64,000 nucleotides of DNA. Origin: JAWXUU01 sp044426045. GTDB lineage: Bacteria; Bacillota; Clostridia; Christensenellales; CAMQZB01. Location: positions 50,865-114,864 of the forward strand of contig JAWXUX010000007.1 in NCBI GenBank assembly GCA_044426045.1. Reading direction: 5' to 3'. Shown piece by piece: positions 53,146 through 61,680 of this stretch. The position numbers and the translations under genes were made by a program. Under the pieces are notes generated by a model, which saw only the letters and a program-made list of their open reading frames with translations, did no database searches and was not told the origin of the DNA. Numbering within the stretch: position 1 is the stretch's first letter; each line of letters opens with the position of its first letter.

Positions 53146-54214
53146 TTGTATTTTTATGCTTAATCTCTTTGATGGAAACTTCTATTTTGTTTAGTGCCTC
53201 TTTCAAATACATCCCGTTCCTTAGATTAAATTTAACTTTTGATATATTAGCAGTGTACATTGAATAATTAATTTCGTTTTCTTTCAAAGCTTTCTCTAGT
53301 TTATCTATTGAGCCAATAGAAAAACCAATGTTTTCCTCTTCAACAAACTTGCTCATTGCTGATTCACGCCAAACAATAACAGGTAATCCAGCGGCTATAT
53401 ATAAAGATAATTTATGCGGACAGTTTATTTTTAAATATTTTCCATATGAGCCACCACACCGATGCAAGTCATTACCATCCCACACTAAACCGTATCTACC
53501 TTCTAAATTCTCAATTAATTTATCAGGAGCAAAACTTCCTTTATATGTAGCATTCTCGCAATTAAGTTTCTCTAAATTTAATTGCGATCCATATAACATA
53601 AGATCCAACGTGAATTTATCATCCAACTTGTATAAATAACCTACCTTACGCTCATCTAAATTACCAGCTATAACAACCTGATTATAAATTGAAGACACAA
53701 CTGCATCTTTACCAGAGTACAGATAATCAAATATTTTCATATTAATCAATTGTGCTGATACACTCTCATTATGTAATACATCTATCATCTTTTCATTATG
53801 ACATATAATATAATCAGCTTGATTAAGAATATTCAATTCCAGTTCTTTCATCTCTTCAATTGTGCGTTTTCCTACAGTGACATCTCTTAAATAATCTATA
53901 TCGTGAATCATCATTATTATAGCAACATCCTTATTACTACTTCTGATAGTTTTTAATATTCTTTTTAATAAAATCCTATTGAGTGGGTATTGTATTAAAA
54001 TAACATCTCCTGAATTTAAACTTTTACATAAAACTTTAGTATTATAAATGCCCTTAATTATGTGAGATATCTTAGTGTTTAACTGTGTATTATAATACAA
54101 AGATACATATTTATATCCTAATGCTTTAGCAGTAGTAATCGCATCAAAAGTAGCCTTCCCACCTGCATTATTTAGTTCAAAGTTATTTGTTGGGGATAAG
54201 ATATATTTATTCAT
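53135..54214 (-). CDS. Gtf3/WbbI-like glycosyltransferase (probable galactofuranosyltransferase)
   Basis: A 359-residue GT-B enzyme. IHDIDYLRDVTVGK, LNQADYIICHNEKM, GLVWDGNDLHRCGGSYGKYL, NCPHKLSLYIAAGLPVIVWR and AMSKFVEEENIGF are the motifs of WbbI-type beta-1,6-Galf transferases and streptococcal Gtf3. Together with glf in the same operon it probably adds Galf. It begins after AAGGAGG and ends overlapping the GT-B gene. Confidence 0.82.
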   Translation of the reverse strand: MNKYILSPTNNFELNNAGGKATFDAITTAKALGYKYVSLYYNTQLNTKISHIIKGIYNTKVLCKSLNSGDVILIQYPLNRILLKRILKTIRSSNKDVAIIMMIHDIDYLRDVTVGKRTIEEMKELELNILNQADYIICHNEKMIDVLHNESVSAQLINMKIFDYLYSGKDAVVSSIYNQVVIAGNLDERKVGYLYKLDDKFTLDLMLYGSQLNLEKLNCENATYKGSFAPDKLIENLEGRYGLVWDGNDLHRCGGSYGKYLKINCPHKLSLYIAAGLPVIVWRESAMSKFVEEENIGFSIGSIDKLEKALKENEINYSMYTANISKVKFNLRNGMYLKEALNKIEVSIKEIKHKNTNGK

Positions 54215-54224
54215 TTTAACCTCC

Positions 54225-55460
54225 TTAAGCTACAATATAATTTTCAGAATACACAACGGGCATAAACAGCAGTATAAATGTTGAAAATATTCTCAAATGC
54301 AAATATACTCCCGATGTCCACCCAAAAAATATCATTACAATAACCATTACTAATTTTAAATGCTTGTTCTCATTATCTTGAACAAAATTATATTTTAGTA
54401 TGTTATATATCATTGCGACGTACAGCAAGAGCCCACACAATCCAAAATATAACGTAATATACCCAAACTCGAAATCTACTAATAATTCAGCCGACTCCGT
54501 ATAATCAAAAGGACCATATCCAAATATCACATTTATAGCATTCATCTCTTCTAATAAAGAGCTATATCTCTGAATCTTTATTCCAAAAGAGTTACTCAGT
54601 CCTGCTTCAATTTGTAACAGCCTTGCATCTCCTATAAAATCACTAAAGCTTATACCGTAGCACAAGAATATTATTATTCCCATAACTATTGCCGTCATTA
54701 TTGCAAATATATGACTTACTTTAAACTGTCCTCTCTTTATGATTATCATATTCACTAAAAGTAATACAATACTTAAAATCATACCCGTTCTTGATCCCGA
54801 AAACAATAAGCCAATACAAATAAGCCCATACATTATTATTTTTCTTAAAACTGATTCTTTTAATCTATTACAAACAACTAGATAATATCCTAATACAGCA
54901 ACTAAAAAAGTAGCATATACATTGGGATTTACAAAAATTGATCCACTTCTAAAACTATCCAAAGAGGAATATTGAGTATTGTAAAACTGAATTGAATCTC
55001 CATATACATTAATTAATATTGAATTGATATCATAAAGTTTTGTATATTGTAAAAACGCAATAAATACAGAACAAAATACTACTATCTTCCATATTCTTAA
55101 ATGGACCTTTATACTCACTGGTAATAATAATATGATTTGCAAAATCAATATATATACTAATGCTCTACTTATTTCCTCAAATATATTTGCCAGATTACTA
55201 TACATTGAATATGTCGTTGAAATATTCAAAACACCATGCAATACTGATAAAATAATAACAGCACAAAATGATAGCATTAATCCATCAATCCTTACCATTC
55301 TGGCATCTTTAATATTCATCATTAAAATTGCCCACACTATAACAACAAACGTTATGCTCATAATAGCGTATTTGCCAGTCATAAATAACACAATATTTAT
55401 TGATAGTATCATATAAATAATATTGTAAAAATTTTTTGTTTCAAAATTATTTACAGTCAC
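54225..55460 (-). CDS. wzy: Wzy-type O-antigen/capsule polymerase
   Basis: A 411-residue protein with about 10-12 transmembrane helices. It has a large periplasmic-type loop around residues 255-320 and a Wzy_C-like patch, GLLFSGSRTGMILSIVLLLV. It polymerises lipid-linked repeat units after flipping. The start is GTG behind GGAG; the neighbour Galf transferase gene starts 10 bp after its stop. Sequence conservation is low in this family, so the call rests on topology, the SGSRTG patch and context. Confidence 0.85.
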   Translation of the reverse strand: MTVNNFETKNFYNIIYMILSINIVLFMTGKYAIMSITFVVIVWAILMMNIKDARMVRIDGLMLSFCAVIILSVLHGVLNISTTYSMYSNLANIFEEISRALVYILILQIILLLPVSIKVHLRIWKIVVFCSVFIAFLQYTKLYDINSILINVYGDSIQFYNTQYSSLDSFRSGSIFVNPNVYATFLVAVLGYYLVVCNRLKESVLRKIIMYGLICIGLLFSGSRTGMILSIVLLLVNMIIIKRGQFKVSHIFAIMTAIVMGIIIFLCYGISFSDFIGDARLLQIEAGLSNSFGIKIQRYSSLLEEMNAINVIFGYGPFDYTESAELLVDFEFGYITLYFGLCGLLLYVAMIYNILKYNFVQDNENKHLKLVMVIVMIFFGWTSGVYLHLRIFSTFILLFMPVVYSENYIVA

Positions 55461-55466
55461 TTTACT

Positions 55467-56471
55467 TTACTCCTGTTCTATACTATCATTGTAAATTTGC
55501 AATATAATATCTGATAATGCTTTAACATTTTTATAATCAAAAAATTGTACATTACTATAATTGACGAGTATTTCTCGTGCAAAATCAGTATTTGCTGCAA
55601 CAATAGGCGTACCACTATTTTTCGCTTCCAATAACGGTAATCCAAAAGACTCAATATAACTAGGAAATAACAATACAGTTCTACTGTAATAATCATATAC
55701 ATGATTTTTGCTTATAGTTCCAATAAACTGCACGTTTAAATTATAATTGACACATTGCTTTTTTAGTAAAGCAATAGATTTGTTCTCATTCCCATATAGT
55801 GTAAATGTCATTTTTGGATTATAGCCCTCATTAGAAAGTAATATTAATGCATCAATAATTATATTGTGATTTTTAAAAAAAGAGCCATTTGCAGGATAAA
55901 AAAACTCTATTTCCTGCCCCGTTATATGAGCGTATGTTTTAATATTACTCACATCGATATTTGGTGCTTCTAGCAATATTTTATCTTCATTTATTTTACA
56001 TTTTTCTATGATGGCATCCCGTATCCATTGAGTTTGGACTATTATTTTATCAGCTTTTCTGCATGATGACTTTATTCTTTTTCCTATTATATTTTGGTAT
56101 ACCCAAAGTTTTTTACTTTCACAAATCGAAATCTTAACGTTTGAAAATGGCAATGATTGATGCATATATATTATTTGTTGAGCATTAATTCCATTAATAA
56201 TAATATTTTGTAAATTATAAACAACATCAGGATTATAATAGTTAATTATTTTTGGTGCATCAAACCTATCAAATAGTATTCTTTGTATCCAATTTTTTTT
56301 AGGTTTACTATAAATCTCTACTTCTATATTATCAGCTTTTTCAATGCAATTAGTAGAAACGATAAATTTATAATTATTATTTTTATCTTTTTTCGCGTTG
56401 TCATAATACATTTTTAATATAGTCAACGCACCACCTTCTGATGCTGCTGTATTATATACTAATATCTTCAT
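55467..56471 (-). CDS. Family 4 glycosyltransferase
   Basis: 334 residues from ATG 56471, which overlaps the wecB stop as TAATG and has GGAGAAAG upstream. It is GT-B: ILVYNTAASEGGALTILKMYY at the start (in parts), QIIYMHQSLPF, ADKIIVQTQWIRDAI, and the donor-site ESFGLPLLEAKNSGTPIVA with ExxxxxxxE. It transfers a sugar from a UDP/GDP donor to the repeat unit. Downstream it abuts wzy (6 bp). Confidence 0.9.
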   Translation of the reverse strand: MKILVYNTAASEGGALTILKMYYDNAKKDKNNNYKFIVSTNCIEKADNIEVEIYSKPKKNWIQRILFDRFDAPKIINYYNPDVVYNLQNIIINGINAQQIIYMHQSLPFSNVKISICESKKLWVYQNIIGKRIKSSCRKADKIIVQTQWIRDAIIEKCKINEDKILLEAPNIDVSNIKTYAHITGQEIEFFYPANGSFFKNHNIIIDALILLSNEGYNPKMTFTLYGNENKSIALLKKQCVNYNLNVQFIGTISKNHVYDYYSRTVLLFPSYIESFGLPLLEAKNSGTPIVAANTDFAREILVNYSNVQFFDYKNVKALSDIILQIYNDSIEQE

Positions 56472-57598
56472 TATAACTTTCTCCAAATCACAGAATTAAC
56501 AATATCTGTATAACTCTGTATTATTTTAACTACTTTAGCACTTACGTTTTGGTCAATATAGTTCGGGACATCAACTCCAATATCACCATTTGCATTCATC
56601 GCCACTGCTAATTCTACGGCTTGCAACACCTCATTAGTAGAAATTAAACCTATAATAAATATACCCTTATCCACCGCTTCAGGTCTTTCTGTAGACGTCC
56701 TAATAGATACTGCAGGAAATTTAAAATATGCACTTTCTTCAGGCAATGTTCCACTGTCAGACACTACACAAAAAGCATTCTTTTGCAGATGAACGTAATC
56801 GAAAAATCCTAGTGGTGCATGTTTTATAACTCTTTTATCAAATTCAAACTTTCTTGCTTCAATTATATTTTTTGCCCTTGGATGACACGAATACAAAATA
56901 GGCAAATCATATTTTTCTGCCATTGCATTTACTGCAGTCATTAACTCTATAAAGTTCGATTCTATGTCTATATTTTCTTCACGATGAGCTGAAAGCAATA
57001 TATATTTATTTTTCTCTAAATCTAAATTATTCAGAACATCACTACCATCAATTTTTTCAGCATATTCATCCAATATTTCTTGCATTGGAGAACCCACTAC
57101 AAAGGTATATTCAGGTTTTACGCCAGTATCAAGAATATATCTTCGTGCATGTTCTGAATAGCACAAATTTATATCACTTGTTACATCTACAATTCTCCTA
57201 ATAACTTCTTCAGGCAAATTCTCGTCTTTGCATCTATTGCCTGCCTCCATATGGTATACGGGAATTTTAAGTCTTTTAGCTGACAATACTGCTAAGCATG
57301 AATTAGTATCTCCTAATACAATAACAGCATCAGGTTTAACCTCCGCCATTAGTTCATACGATTTAGCAAGCACATTTCCCATTGTTTGTCCGATGTTTGC
57401 ACCAACCACCCCTAAATAATAATCTGGTGCTCTTAAATCCAAATCTTCAAAAAACACTTCATTCAACTGATAATCATAATTTTGTCCTGTATGAACTAAA
57501 ATGTGATTAAAGTATTTATCGCATTTTTTTATTATTGCCGACATCTTTATTATTTCAGGCCTAGTCCCAACTATAGTCATTAATTTCAATTTACCCAT
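56471..57598 (-). CDS. wecB: UDP-N-acetylglucosamine 2-epimerase family (CapG/FnlC/WecB)
   Basis: A 375-residue non-hydrolysing 2-epimerase: IVGTRPEIIKMSAIIKKCD, HTGQNYDYQLN, LGDTNSCL, HMEAGNRCKDENLPEE, LSAHREENID and SDSGTLPEESAYF. In this operon it follows CapE and CapF homologues, so its job is probably the last step to UDP-L-FucNAc (CapG/FnlC), not UDP-ManNAc. It starts after AAGGAGAG, 9 bp after the CapF-like gene. Confidence 0.93.
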   Translation of the reverse strand: MGKLKLMTIVGTRPEIIKMSAIIKKCDKYFNHILVHTGQNYDYQLNEVFFEDLDLRAPDYYLGVVGANIGQTMGNVLAKSYELMAEVKPDAVIVLGDTNSCLAVLSAKRLKIPVYHMEAGNRCKDENLPEEVIRRIVDVTSDINLCYSEHARRYILDTGVKPEYTFVVGSPMQEILDEYAEKIDGSDVLNNLDLEKNKYILLSAHREENIDIESNFIELMTAVNAMAEKYDLPILYSCHPRAKNIIEARKFEFDKRVIKHAPLGFFDYVHLQKNAFCVVSDSGTLPEESAYFKFPAVSIRTSTERPEAVDKGIFIIGLISTNEVLQAVELAVAMNANGDIGVDVPNYIDQNVSAKVVKIIQSYTDIVNSVIWRKL

Positions 57599-57607
57599 AC
57601 ACTCTCC

Positions 57608-58462
57608 TTATAAATTATAATGCGGGTACAAACTCTTGTGCCTATTTACCCAATCCGCTAACTCTGACATCATTGTTTCATAATCAGGTATAAGATAATC
57701 AAAATCGAATCTTGTACGCTTTAAAGACTTATCTGCTATAACACCATCTATCGGATTAATTGTTAATGTATTATTTCTAAAATACTGATTAAACAATTTT
57801 ACTAATTCATATTTGCTTATATTGCAACTAGGAACAGTATTATACAATCCATGAGCTCTTGATATTGCAGCTGCTTCCATAGTTTTTGCTAGTTGCAAAG
57901 TTGTTTGCCCAGTCCACATTGATTTTGTATATCCGTTTATTTTGCCATCTTGTTTCATAAACCAATTCATTAAACCAATACCATAAGTATTTATATCTGG
58001 GCCAATAATTGAATTTCTTAAAGTAATATTCTTATTATCATTAAGTTCTCCTAACGCTTTTGATCTATCATAAAAAGTTTCACCATCACAAAAATTACTT
58101 TCAGTATATTCTCCTCGTTTGCCAGAAAACACACAATCAGTACTCATGTGAATAACTTGCGTATCCATGTCTGCTGTAACATCTACCAAAAAATGTGGTA
58201 AATATGAATTGAGATACGTAGCCAAGGCCTTATTTTCTTCTGCAAATTGATTTAAGATGCCTATGCAATTAATTACAGAATCAAATTTACCATCATTGAT
58301 AATTGATGATAATAAATTGCTATTACGAGCATCCCCAGAAATAGATTTAATAAATTTAGATTCTTGCCTATCAAATCCACATACATCATGCCCTTGTTCT
58401 GATAAATATAACGATATGGTATGTCCAGCCATACCATTGCATCCTAAAATAAAAAATTTCAT
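57608..58462 (-). CDS. RmlD/CapF-like SDR reductase, without the cupin domain
   Basis: A 284-residue NADPH-dependent SDR: FFILGCNGMAGHTISLYL (Rossmann), VINCIGILNQFAEENK, MSTDCVFSGKRGEY and FYDRSKALGE (YxxxK). CapF/FnlB normally has ~370 residues with a C-terminal cupin that epimerises C-3; here the protein stops after the SDR fold. The reduction step (4-keto to 4-OH) is probably intact, and epimerisation may be left to CapE or CapG. It lies 1 bp after capE in the operon. Confidence 0.85.
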   Translation of the reverse strand: MKFFILGCNGMAGHTISLYLSEQGHDVCGFDRQESKFIKSISGDARNSNLLSSIINDGKFDSVINCIGILNQFAEENKALATYLNSYLPHFLVDVTADMDTQVIHMSTDCVFSGKRGEYTESNFCDGETFYDRSKALGELNDNKNITLRNSIIGPDINTYGIGLMNWFMKQDGKINGYTKSMWTGQTTLQLAKTMEAAAISRAHGLYNTVPSCNISKYELVKLFNQYFRNNTLTINPIDGVIADKSLKRTRFDFDYLIPDYETMMSELADWVNRHKSLYPHYNL

Positions 58463-58463
58463 A

Positions 58464-59501
58464 TTATATACGATTCCTTGACAACTCTTCTCTTATGTAT
58501 TGTAAAGACAATAATTTCTCTTTAACTTCTTCTACTGTCAATAACTTAGTGTTATTGGAATTAAATTCTGACAACAAATTACGTTCCTTGTCACCAACCT
58601 TAAAGAATTTATCATAGTTCAAATCTCGCTTATCGCATGGAACACGGAAAAAATCGCCTAGATCAACTGCATTTCCACACTCCTCGTTTGTGAGTAGCGT
58701 TTCATACATCTTTTCACCATGGCGAATACCGATTATTTTAATTTCATTTTTAGATTTAAACAGCTCGTTCACAGCCTTTGCAAGCACACCAATCGTGCAA
58801 GCTGGCGCTTTTTGAACCAAAATATCACCGCTTGTGCCGTTTTCAAAAGCAAATAACACAAGATCAACAGCCTCTTCAAGCGACATGATAAAACGTGTCA
58901 TTGATGGCTCTGTGATCGTAATAGGTTGTCCGCTCTTAATTTGGTCGATCCACAATGGAATAACCGAACCACGAGAACACATAACGTTACCATAACGAGT
59001 GCAACAAATCTTAGTTTTATCTGGTGAAACCGTACGAGATTTTGCCACAATGACCTTTTCCATCATCGCTTTTGATGTCCCCATCGCGTTTACTGGATAG
59101 GCAGCCTTGTCAGTTGAAAGACAAATAATTCTGCTTACGCCCTCTTCAATAGCTGCAGTCAAAACATTATCTGTTCCAAGAACATTAGTTTTCACCGCTT
59201 CAATAGGGAAAAATTCACATGATGGCACTTGCTTCAAAGCTGCAGCATGGAAAATATAATCCACGCCATGCATAGCGTTTTTTACGCTAGCAAGATCACG
59301 AACATCACCTATGTAAAACTTAATCTTATCCGCATGCTCTGGCATACGCACTTGAAACTCATGACGCATGTCGTCTTGTTTCTTCTCATCGCGAGAAAAA
59401 ATACGAATCTCGCCAATATCCGTAGTAAGAAATCCATTAAGAACCGCATTCCCAAAAGAACCAGTTCCCCCCGTTATTAACAGTGTTTTATTTTTAAACA
59501 T
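58464..59501 (-). CDS. capE: CapE/FnlA-type UDP-GlcNAc dehydratase/epimerase
   Basis: A 345-residue SDR: TLLITGGTGSFGNAVLNGF, IFSRDEKKQDDMRHEF, HAAALKQVPSCEFFP, LSTDKAAYPVNAMGTSK (in part: STDKAAYPVNAMG), RYGNVMCSRGSVIPLW and the late LTNEE then RVPCD. CapE makes UDP-2-acetamido-2,6-dideoxy-L-arabino-hexos-4-ulose from UDP-GlcNAc by 4,6-dehydration and 5-epimerisation, the first step to UDP-L-FucNAc. The YPVNAMGTSK pattern (Met in the YxxxK position, typical of CapE) supports it. It overlaps the WbuB-like gene by 8 bp. Confidence 0.93.
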   Translation of the reverse strand: MFKNKTLLITGGTGSFGNAVLNGFLTTDIGEIRIFSRDEKKQDDMRHEFQVRMPEHADKIKFYIGDVRDLASVKNAMHGVDYIFHAAALKQVPSCEFFPIEAVKTNVLGTDNVLTAAIEEGVSRIICLSTDKAAYPVNAMGTSKAMMEKVIVAKSRTVSPDKTKICCTRYGNVMCSRGSVIPLWIDQIKSGQPITITEPSMTRFIMSLEEAVDLVLFAFENGTSGDILVQKAPACTIGVLAKAVNELFKSKNEIKIIGIRHGEKMYETLLTNEECGNAVDLGDFFRVPCDKRDLNYDKFFKVGDKERNLLSEFNSNNTKLLTVEEVKEKLLSLQYIREELSRNRI

Positions 59502-60699
59502 TTTTATATTCCTCTACTGTTTTATAAAGAATTTTCATTATTTGACCAACAACAATATCTTCAGAAAAATTATCCTTATAATATCTTCTACCATTTTCAC
59601 CTAAACATTTATATAAATCTATATTAGCAATACATTCTTCTAAAATATTAACAAATCCACTTACATCACCTGCTTGAACACACTTACCACATCTAGATCC
59701 ATTAACTATACTGTATGCATCACCATCAATCATTCCAACAATAGGTTTACCTGCTGCCATATAGCCTTGGACTTTAGACGGAAGCGTTAATCCTGTTTTA
59801 TTTTCGGCGTTTAAAGTTACAATACAAATATCCGCAATACTATAAAATGATTCCATCTCCTCTACCGGTTTTCTGCCATAAAATATGATATTTTCTTCTA
59901 GCCCTTTGTCTTTCACTGATTTTTTCAAATCACTTAAACATGTCCCATCTCCAACAATATGCAACTTATAATTATAACTTTTAATTTTAGAGAATGCATC
60001 AATCACAAGATTTAAATTTTGTGCTATCCCTATATTCCCTAAAAATACAAAATCAATAACTCCATTATCTAACACATATTCATTATTTAAATATCTATCA
60101 TCTGAAAATCCTGGAATATATTCTAATTTTTCTGTCTTTATACCATGCTCTTTAATAAAATATTCAATAAATGACATGGATTGAACCGATATATATTTGC
60201 ATGAAGAATAGATTTTTCCACTCAATTTTTTAACAGCTTTAAACAATATATTTTTTTCGTTTCCAATATACATTTTCAAAGACTCTGGCCACAAATCACA
60301 ACAATATAAATATAACGGCACTTTTTTTCTTTTCGAATACAGTATCCCTGGCAATGCCATCATAACAGGGGATAATTGATAAACGTAAACACAATCAAAT
60401 CGTTTTCTTAAAAACAATACCTTAATTATTGAAGAAATGCAGAAACTTATATAATTTAAAAACAAAAAGAATGCACCCCTCCTCCTGCCTATTTCAAAGC
60501 ATCTTATAACTTGAACATCATTTATCGTTTCATTTCTTTTTTTGAAAAATTTATATTTTTTCAATACTTTACCAGCTGGATAATTTGGCAATCCTGTCAA
60601 AACCGTTACTTGTTCACCGTTTTTTGCTAATTTCTCACAAATTGTATTTATCTGAAAATTTTCTGGATAATAATATTGACAAATAACTAAAATTTGCAT
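59494..60699 (-). CDS. WbuB-like GT4 glycosyltransferase
   Basis: 401 residues from ATG 60699, behind GAGGTG. ILVICQYYYPENFQINTICE at the N-terminus, LTGLPNYPAGK, LYLYCCDLWPESL and the donor region MAAGKPIVGMIDG match WbuB/L-FucNAc transferases and their GT4 relatives. It is encoded right before capE and so probably transfers FucNAc to the first lipid-linked sugar. It lies 3 bp after the initiating transferase gene. Confidence 0.9.
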   Translation of the reverse strand: MQILVICQYYYPENFQINTICEKLAKNGEQVTVLTGLPNYPAGKVLKKYKFFKKRNETINDVQVIRCFEIGRRRGAFFLFLNYISFCISSIIKVLFLRKRFDCVYVYQLSPVMMALPGILYSKRKKVPLYLYCCDLWPESLKMYIGNEKNILFKAVKKLSGKIYSSCKYISVQSMSFIEYFIKEHGIKTEKLEYIPGFSDDRYLNNEYVLDNGVIDFVFLGNIGIAQNLNLVIDAFSKIKSYNYKLHIVGDGTCLSDLKKSVKDKGLEENIIFYGRKPVEEMESFYSIADICIVTLNAENKTGLTLPSKVQGYMAAGKPIVGMIDGDAYSIVNGSRCGKCVQAGDVSGFVNILEECIANIDLYKCLGENGRRYYKDNFSEDIVVGQIMKILYKTVEEYKNV

Positions 60700-60702
60700 C
60701 AA

Positions 60703-61374
60703 TCACACCTCATCCACACTTTTTTCATCATTATTTTCAGTGCAAAGCACTTCAGCTTTGGCTAGTTCGCCTGTGCCGCCTTCTACTACTCCGTCGGTTT
60801 TTAGGACGGATAGGATTGTGCCGAAGAAGCATTTGATATCGGTCCAAAGGGAGATTTTTTCTAGGTATTCGCCATCTAGGGCGGCTTTTACTTTTATTTC
60901 TAGTTCGTCTCTGCCGTTGATTTGCGCCCAGCCTGTTAGCCCTGGCACTAGATCATTGACAGTTTTTCCGTTTTTATCTTTATATTTGTCGCGTTCTGAA
61001 ATGAGGTCATCTTGATTCCACAGCGCTGGTCTTGGACCGATTATTGTCATTTTCCCGATGAAGATATCCCAGATTTGTGGAAGTTCGTCTATGCTGGTTT
61101 TTCGCATGAACTTGCCGGCTCTTGTTATGTATTGTTCTGGATTTTCGAGTAGGTGCGTTGGGGTGTCTTTTGGGGTATCAATTCGCATTGTGCGGTATTT
61201 ATGGATTTTGAAAATCTCTTTGTTTTTTCCAATCCTATCTTGAGTGAATAAAATGGGCCCTTTTGAATCGAGTTTTATCCAAATAAAGAAAATCACCCAC
61301 AGTGGTGTTAAGACAACCAACCCTATGAATGACAATACTATATCTATTAATCTTTTAAAAAAGCCTCTATACAT
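60703..61374 (-). CDS. Initiating undecaprenyl-phosphate sugar-phosphate transferase
   Basis: 223 residues from ATG 61374, which has GAGAGG upstream; the TTG at 61386 overlaps that site. It is a monotopic PGT (PglC/WbaP family): an N-terminal re-entrant helix (RLIDIVLSFIGLVVLTPLW), FTQDRIGKNKEIFKIHKYRTM, RKTSIDELPQIWDIFIGKM, IGPRPALWNQD and PGLTGWAQINGRDEL, with the catalytic Asp-Glu. It attaches the first sugar phosphate to undecaprenyl phosphate. The C-terminus has an acidic tail. First gene of the polymer operon. Confidence 0.94.
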   Translation of the reverse strand: MYRGFFKRLIDIVLSFIGLVVLTPLWVIFFIWIKLDSKGPILFTQDRIGKNKEIFKIHKYRTMRIDTPKDTPTHLLENPEQYITRAGKFMRKTSIDELPQIWDIFIGKMTIIGPRPALWNQDDLISERDKYKDKNGKTVNDLVPGLTGWAQINGRDELEIKVKAALDGEYLEKISLWTDIKCFFGTILSVLKTDGVVEGGTGELAKAEVLCTENNDEKSVDEV

Positions 61375-61522
61375 ACGACCTCTCAATTTTTATTCCTTCT
61401 TGAAACTTTCCACTTCCAGGAATTACAATATTCCCATATGCTGTCCTTTGACATCTATTGCAGTGTTTATATTCTTACCATTCTGTGATTATAAATTTTA
61501 AATTTTCTGTACTAACCAACGC
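61375..61522. other. Upstream region of the polysaccharide operon
   Basis: About 150 bp between the initiating-transferase start and the helicase terminator. It must hold the minus-strand promoter of the 29-kb block, but no clear consensus hexamer pair was recognised; the best AT-rich part is near 61490-61515. No other gene is visible. Confidence 0.35.
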
Positions 61523-61542
61523 AAAAAAAGGCGTGCTTCGCC
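61523..61542 (-). terminator. Terminator after the helicase gene
   Basis: Stem GGCG-TGCTT-CGCC (61530-61542). On the minus strand it is followed by T7 (61529-61523). It stops transcription from the helicase before the polysaccharide operon. A second hairpin ATTTGC-TTTC-GCAAAT (61544-61559) is just upstream on the same transcript. Confidence 0.75.
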
Positions 61543-61680
61543 GATTTGCTTTCGCAAATTTTTATTTCTTATCTTCTTTTAAATATTTCAACGTGACCTA
61601 CCAACGATTGAATTTTTCAAAATACTTTTCAATTGATATGGCTAGTTTAAATCCAACCATATCCCATCTTTTTGCAGTAG

